Of a DNA stretch of 7,848 nt, positions 5,504 through 7,848 are shown piece by piece (position 1 is the stretch's first letter; the number at the start of each line of letters is the position of its first letter). The notes under the pieces are model-generated. The model had not been told where the DNA came from. It saw only the letters and a list, made by a program, of their open reading frames with translations, and searched no databases. The position numbers and the translations under genes were made by a program. The stretch is from Pseudomonadota bacterium (GTDB taxonomy: Bacteria; Pseudomonadota; Gammaproteobacteria; Burkholderiales; Burkholderiaceae_D): contig JAEZHR010000059.1 of NCBI GenBank assembly GCA_023416415.1, positions 1 through 7,848 on the forward strand, written 5' to 3'.

Positions 5504-7288
5504 ATGCAGTGTTACGTTCCGCCGCTCAAGTACATCAGCTTTGCGCTCAACCACGTGCTGGACGCGCCGGGAGCCATCGCCGCGCTGCCGGTCTACGGCG
5601 AAGTCGATGCCGGACTGATCCAGCAGGTGATCGAAGAAGCCGGACGCTTTGCCGCCGGCGTGCTGTTGCCGCTCAACGCATCGGGCGACCATGAAGGCTG
5701 CCGCTTCGAGGACGGCAAGGTCACGACGCCCAAGGGCTTCGCCGAGGCCTGGCGGCAGTTCGCCGAAGCCGGCTGGCCGGGACTGGTTTGCGAGCCCGAG
5801 CACGGCGGGCAGGGACTGCCGCATCTGCTCAACTGCGTGCTCTATGAAATGCTGTCCGCCGCCAACCATGCCTGGACCATGTATCCGGGCCTGTTGCACG
5901 GCGCATATGCCTGCCTGCGCGCGCATGCCAGCGAAGAACTGAAGGCACGCTACCTGCCGAAGATCGCCAGCGGCGAATGGCTGGCGACGATGAATCTGAC
6001 CGAACCTTCCGCCGGCAGCGATCTGGGTCTGCTGCGCACGCGCGCGGAGCCGGCAAACGACGGAAGCGTGCGCATCACCGGCACCAAGATCTTCATCTCC
6101 GGCGGCGAGCAGGACTTCACCGACAACATCGTGCACCTGGTGCTGGCACGCCTGCCCGATGCGCCGGCCGGCAGCAAGGGCATCTCGCTGTTCCTGGTGC
6201 CGAAGATCCTGCCCGACGGCACGCGCAACGCCCTGCATTGCAGCGGCATCGAACACAAGATGGGCTTGCGCGGCAGCGCCACCTGCACGATGCAGTTCGA
6301 AGGAGCGACCGGCTGGCTGGTTGGCGAGCCGCACCGCGGACTGGCGGCAATGTTCGTGATGATGAATGCGGCGCGCCTGAACACCGGGGTGCAGGCCATC
6401 GGCATCGCCGATGCCGCCTGCCAGCAGGCGCTGGCCTATGCGCAGGAACGCCTGCAGATGAAGTCGGTGCTGCGCGGCGAGGAGCGCAGGAACGAGCCGG
6501 CCGATCCGATCGTCATGCATCCGGCCGTGCAACGCCTGCTGCAAGGCCAGCGTGCTTGGATCGAAGGCGGCCGCATGCTGGCTTACTGGACGGCGCTGCA
6601 GCTGGACGGCGCCGAACAGCACCCGGACCCGGCCGTGCGCCACGAACTGCACGAACAGGTGTCGCTGGTCACGCCCATCGTCAAGGCGCTGCTCTCCGAC
6701 CAGGGCTTCCAGTGCACCAGCGCCGCGCTGCAGGTGTTCGGCGGACATGGCTACATCGTCGAATCGGGCATCGAGCAGTACATGCGCGATGTGCGCGTGC
6801 TGATGCTGTACGAAGGAACGAACGAGATCCAGGGCATCGATCTGCTGATGCGCAAGGTCCTCGTCGATGGCGGAGAGAAACTGAACCGGCTACTTGCGCA
6901 GATCGACGCCACGGCATCCGAGGTGCAGGGAGAGTCCTTGCGTGCGCACGCGAGTGCCCTGCTCGATCTGACGCTGCAGGTGCGCAGGGTGGTCCAGGAT
7001 CTGGGAGCTGCCGGCGCGCTTGCGCCCTATCGCGTCGCCGACGACATGCTGCGCCTGGTCGGTCATTGCACGCTGGCCTGGCTGTGGCTGCGCGCGGCAC
7101 AGGCCAGCACGCGCCTGATGCAGGACGATCCGGAATTCCATGCCGGCAAGCTGGAAACTGCGTGCTACTATTTCACGCTTTTTTTCCCGGAGACCCGACA
7201 TCTGCTCGGCGCCATCGACGGCATGCTGCGTTTCGGCGCGACACTGCCCGTGCGCTCCAGTCTCCTGGCACACTCCCGGAACGCCTGA
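5504..7288 (+). CDS. Long acyl-CoA dehydrogenase with extra C-terminal domain (DmdC/FadE5-like)
   Basis: This predicted FAD enzyme converts an acyl-CoA to the trans-2-enoyl-CoA and passes electrons to electron-transfer flavoprotein, which is not encoded here. At 594 aa it is much longer than standard acyl-CoA dehydrogenases (about 380-400 aa) and matches the DmdC/FadE5-like group. The order is an N-terminal extension and helical domain (1-160), the FAD/substrate beta domain with TEPSAGSD (166-173) and TKIFISGGEQDFTD (194-207), a C-terminal helical domain with QVFGGHGYIVESGIEQYMRD (410-429), and an extra helical domain (about 465-590). YEGTNEIQ (436-443) carries the likely catalytic base Glu437, equivalent to Glu376 of medium-chain dehydrogenase and the YEGTN Glu of DmdC and FadE5. 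The enzyme therefore appears intact. DmdC oxidises 3-methylmercaptopropionyl-CoA, but most homologues have other or unknown short- to medium-chain substrates. Pairing with a CoA-transferase suggests it acts on the thioester made by that enzyme. A run of seven T at 7179-7185 is unusual in this gene. Confidence 0.93.
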   Translation: MQCYVPPLKYISFALNHVLDAPGAIAALPVYGEVDAGLIQQVIEEAGRFAAGVLLPLNASGDHEGCRFEDGKVTTPKGFAEAWRQFAEAGWPGLVCEPEHGGQGLPHLLNCVLYEMLSAANHAWTMYPGLLHGAYACLRAHASEELKARYLPKIASGEWLATMNLTEPSAGSDLGLLRTRAEPANDGSVRITGTKIFISGGEQDFTDNIVHLVLARLPDAPAGSKGISLFLVPKILPDGTRNALHCSGIEHKMGLRGSATCTMQFEGATGWLVGEPHRGLAAMFVMMNAARLNTGVQAIGIADAACQQALAYAQERLQMKSVLRGEERRNEPADPIVMHPAVQRLLQGQRAWIEGGRMLAYWTALQLDGAEQHPDPAVRHELHEQVSLVTPIVKALLSDQGFQCTSAALQVFGGHGYIVESGIEQYMRDVRVLMLYEGTNEIQGIDLLMRKVLVDGGEKLNRLLAQIDATASEVQGESLRAHASALLDLTLQVRRVVQDLGAAGALAPYRVADDMLRLVGHCTLAWLWLRAAQASTRLMQDDPEFHAGKLETACYYFTLFFPETRHLLGAIDGMLRFGATLPVRSSLLAHSRNA

Positions 7289-7289
7289 C

Positions 7290-7757
7290 ATGTCCCGCAC
7301 TCGCATCGATGAACCAGACTCCAACGGAGAACGTCCGCTGGATCAGAGCACCCTGCTCCGGCTGGTCGGCTACAACGCACGGCGTGCCTATCTGAACGTC
7401 CTGTCGCTTTTCATGGAGCGCATGGCCAAGTACGAGTTGCGCACTGTCGACTACACCGTGATCACGCTGGTGAACATGAACCCCGGCATCACGCAAAAGC
7501 GCCTGTCGCGGGCGCTCAGCATCTCCCCGCCCAATCTGGCCACCCTGCTCGACAAGCTTGAAGCGCGCGGCCTGCTGGAACGCCAGCGCAATCCGGCCGA
7601 CAAGCGCTCGCAGGTGCTGGTGCTCACCCCCGAAGGCCAGAAGCTGTGCAAGAAGGCCGACAAGGCAGTGTTCGAACTGGAAAACAAGGCAACATCGGCG
7701 CTCACCGATGAAGAGCGCGTGCAGCTGATCCAGCTGCTGCAGAAAATCTACCTGTAA
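7290..7757 (+). CDS. MarR-family winged-helix transcriptional regulator
   Basis: This is a probable dimeric DNA-binding repressor whose ligand releases it from operator DNA. The 155-aa length is typical of MarR. A helical N-terminus (about 20-60) precedes the winged helix: GITQKRLSRALSISPPNLAT (66-85) is the helix-turn-helix, LLDKLEARGLLER (86-98) continues it, and NPADKRSQVLVLTPEGQKL (101-119) is the wing with the Asp-x-Arg pair (Asp104, Arg106). A C-terminal helix (about 120-155) completes the dimerisation region. The frame is open upstream to 7140, but ATG 7290 is preferred because it gives standard MarR length and follows the dehydrogenase stop by 1 nt with GGA at 7278-7280. Its position as the last gene of the catabolic unit suggests local control and autoregulation. 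Several MarR proteins in aromatic and fatty acid breakdown (for example CouR and BadR) sense an acid or its CoA thioester. A similar ligand here is inference. Confidence 0.9.
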   Translation: MSRTRIDEPDSNGERPLDQSTLLRLVGYNARRAYLNVLSLFMERMAKYELRTVDYTVITLVNMNPGITQKRLSRALSISPPNLATLLDKLEARGLLERQRNPADKRSQVLVLTPEGQKLCKKADKAVFELENKATSALTDEERVQLIQLLQKIYL

Positions 7758-7797
7758 AAAAATCGCGGCGCCTCTCCAACGACGCGCCGCGATTTTT
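7758..7797. terminator. Symmetric intrinsic terminator ending the operon
   Basis: AAAAATCGCGGCGC (7758-7771) is perfectly complementary to GCGCCGCGATTTTT (7784-7797), giving a 14-bp stem with a 12-nt loop and a terminal T-run. It begins at the base after the MarR stop codon. Because an A-run precedes the stem, it would also terminate transcription arriving from the opposite strand, hinting at a convergent gene beyond the window. Confidence 0.92.
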
Positions 7798-7824
7798 CCA
7801 TTCAAGCGTCAACATCATCCGTCG

Positions 7825-7842
7825 CCCCGGCAATCGCCGGGG
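7825..7842. repeat. GC-rich 7-bp hairpin downstream of the terminator, REP-like
   Basis: CCCCGGC (7825-7831) and GCCGGGG (7836-7842) form a perfect stem with an AATC loop. No T-run follows within the window. It resembles short intergenic palindromic elements of high-GC proteobacteria, but only one copy is seen here, so whether it is a dispersed repeat is unknown. Confidence 0.55.
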
Positions 7843-7848
7843 TCCGGC

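Noticed and set aside
4283..6748. 821-codon open frame on the - strand opposite the CoA-transferase and dehydrogenase genes
   Set aside because: The same His/Gln/Ala/Arg-rich composition is seen without domains, and it spans two well-supported + strand genes with intact catalytic motifs.
7140..7289. N-terminal extension of the MarR protein to ATG 7140
   Set aside because: The 50 added residues overlap the conserved dehydrogenase C-terminus and are Cys/Arg/Pro/Ser-rich, while ATG 7290 gives a standard MarR length.
5977..7395. 472-codon + strand frame overlapping the dehydrogenase and MarR genes
   Set aside because: It has low-complexity Arg/Ala/Gly composition and lies out of frame with two clear genes.

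Overview
The window is GC-rich DNA (estimated by eye) with tightly packed genes, all on the + strand. The protein families and gene arrangement suggest an environmental Pseudomonadota, probably a beta- or high-GC gammaproteobacterium. The clearest hint is the permease-ATPase (LivM-LivG) fusion, a variant I associate with those groups. No rRNA, tRNA, CRISPR array, insertion sequence or phage gene is visible, and I could not name the species.

Region 1 (72-3676) encodes the membrane and ATPase parts of a branched-chain amino acid type (HAAT/Liv) ABC importer: a LivH-like permease, a LivM-LivG fusion, and a LivF-like ATPase. The genes are 3 nt apart or overlap by 4 nt, and the second and third have strong Shine-Dalgarno sequences. 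No periplasmic substrate-binding protein gene is present, so it must lie outside the window if there is one. Region 2 (3677-3925) is a 249-nt gap with many inverted repeats. Two of its stems cannot form together as ordinary nested helices. Region 3 (3926-7757) encodes a Pct/YdiF-type acyl-CoA:carboxylate CoA-transferase, a long acyl-CoA dehydrogenase of the DmdC/FadE5-like type, and a MarR-family regulator. These genes are 12 nt and 1 nt apart. Region 4 (7758-7848) holds a very clean, symmetric intrinsic terminator and one more GC hairpin.

Read together, the genes suggest a catabolic module. A carboxylic acid or amino-acid-like compound is imported by the ABC transporter, activated to its CoA thioester by the CoA-transferase, and oxidised to an enoyl-CoA by the dehydrogenase. 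The MarR protein probably senses the acid or its CoA thioester. Enzyme classes and catalytic residues are well supported; the actual substrate cannot be read from the sequence. Each component belongs to a known family. What deserves a second look is the combination, the structured gap before the CoA-transferase gene, and the absence of a Shine-Dalgarno sequence for that gene.
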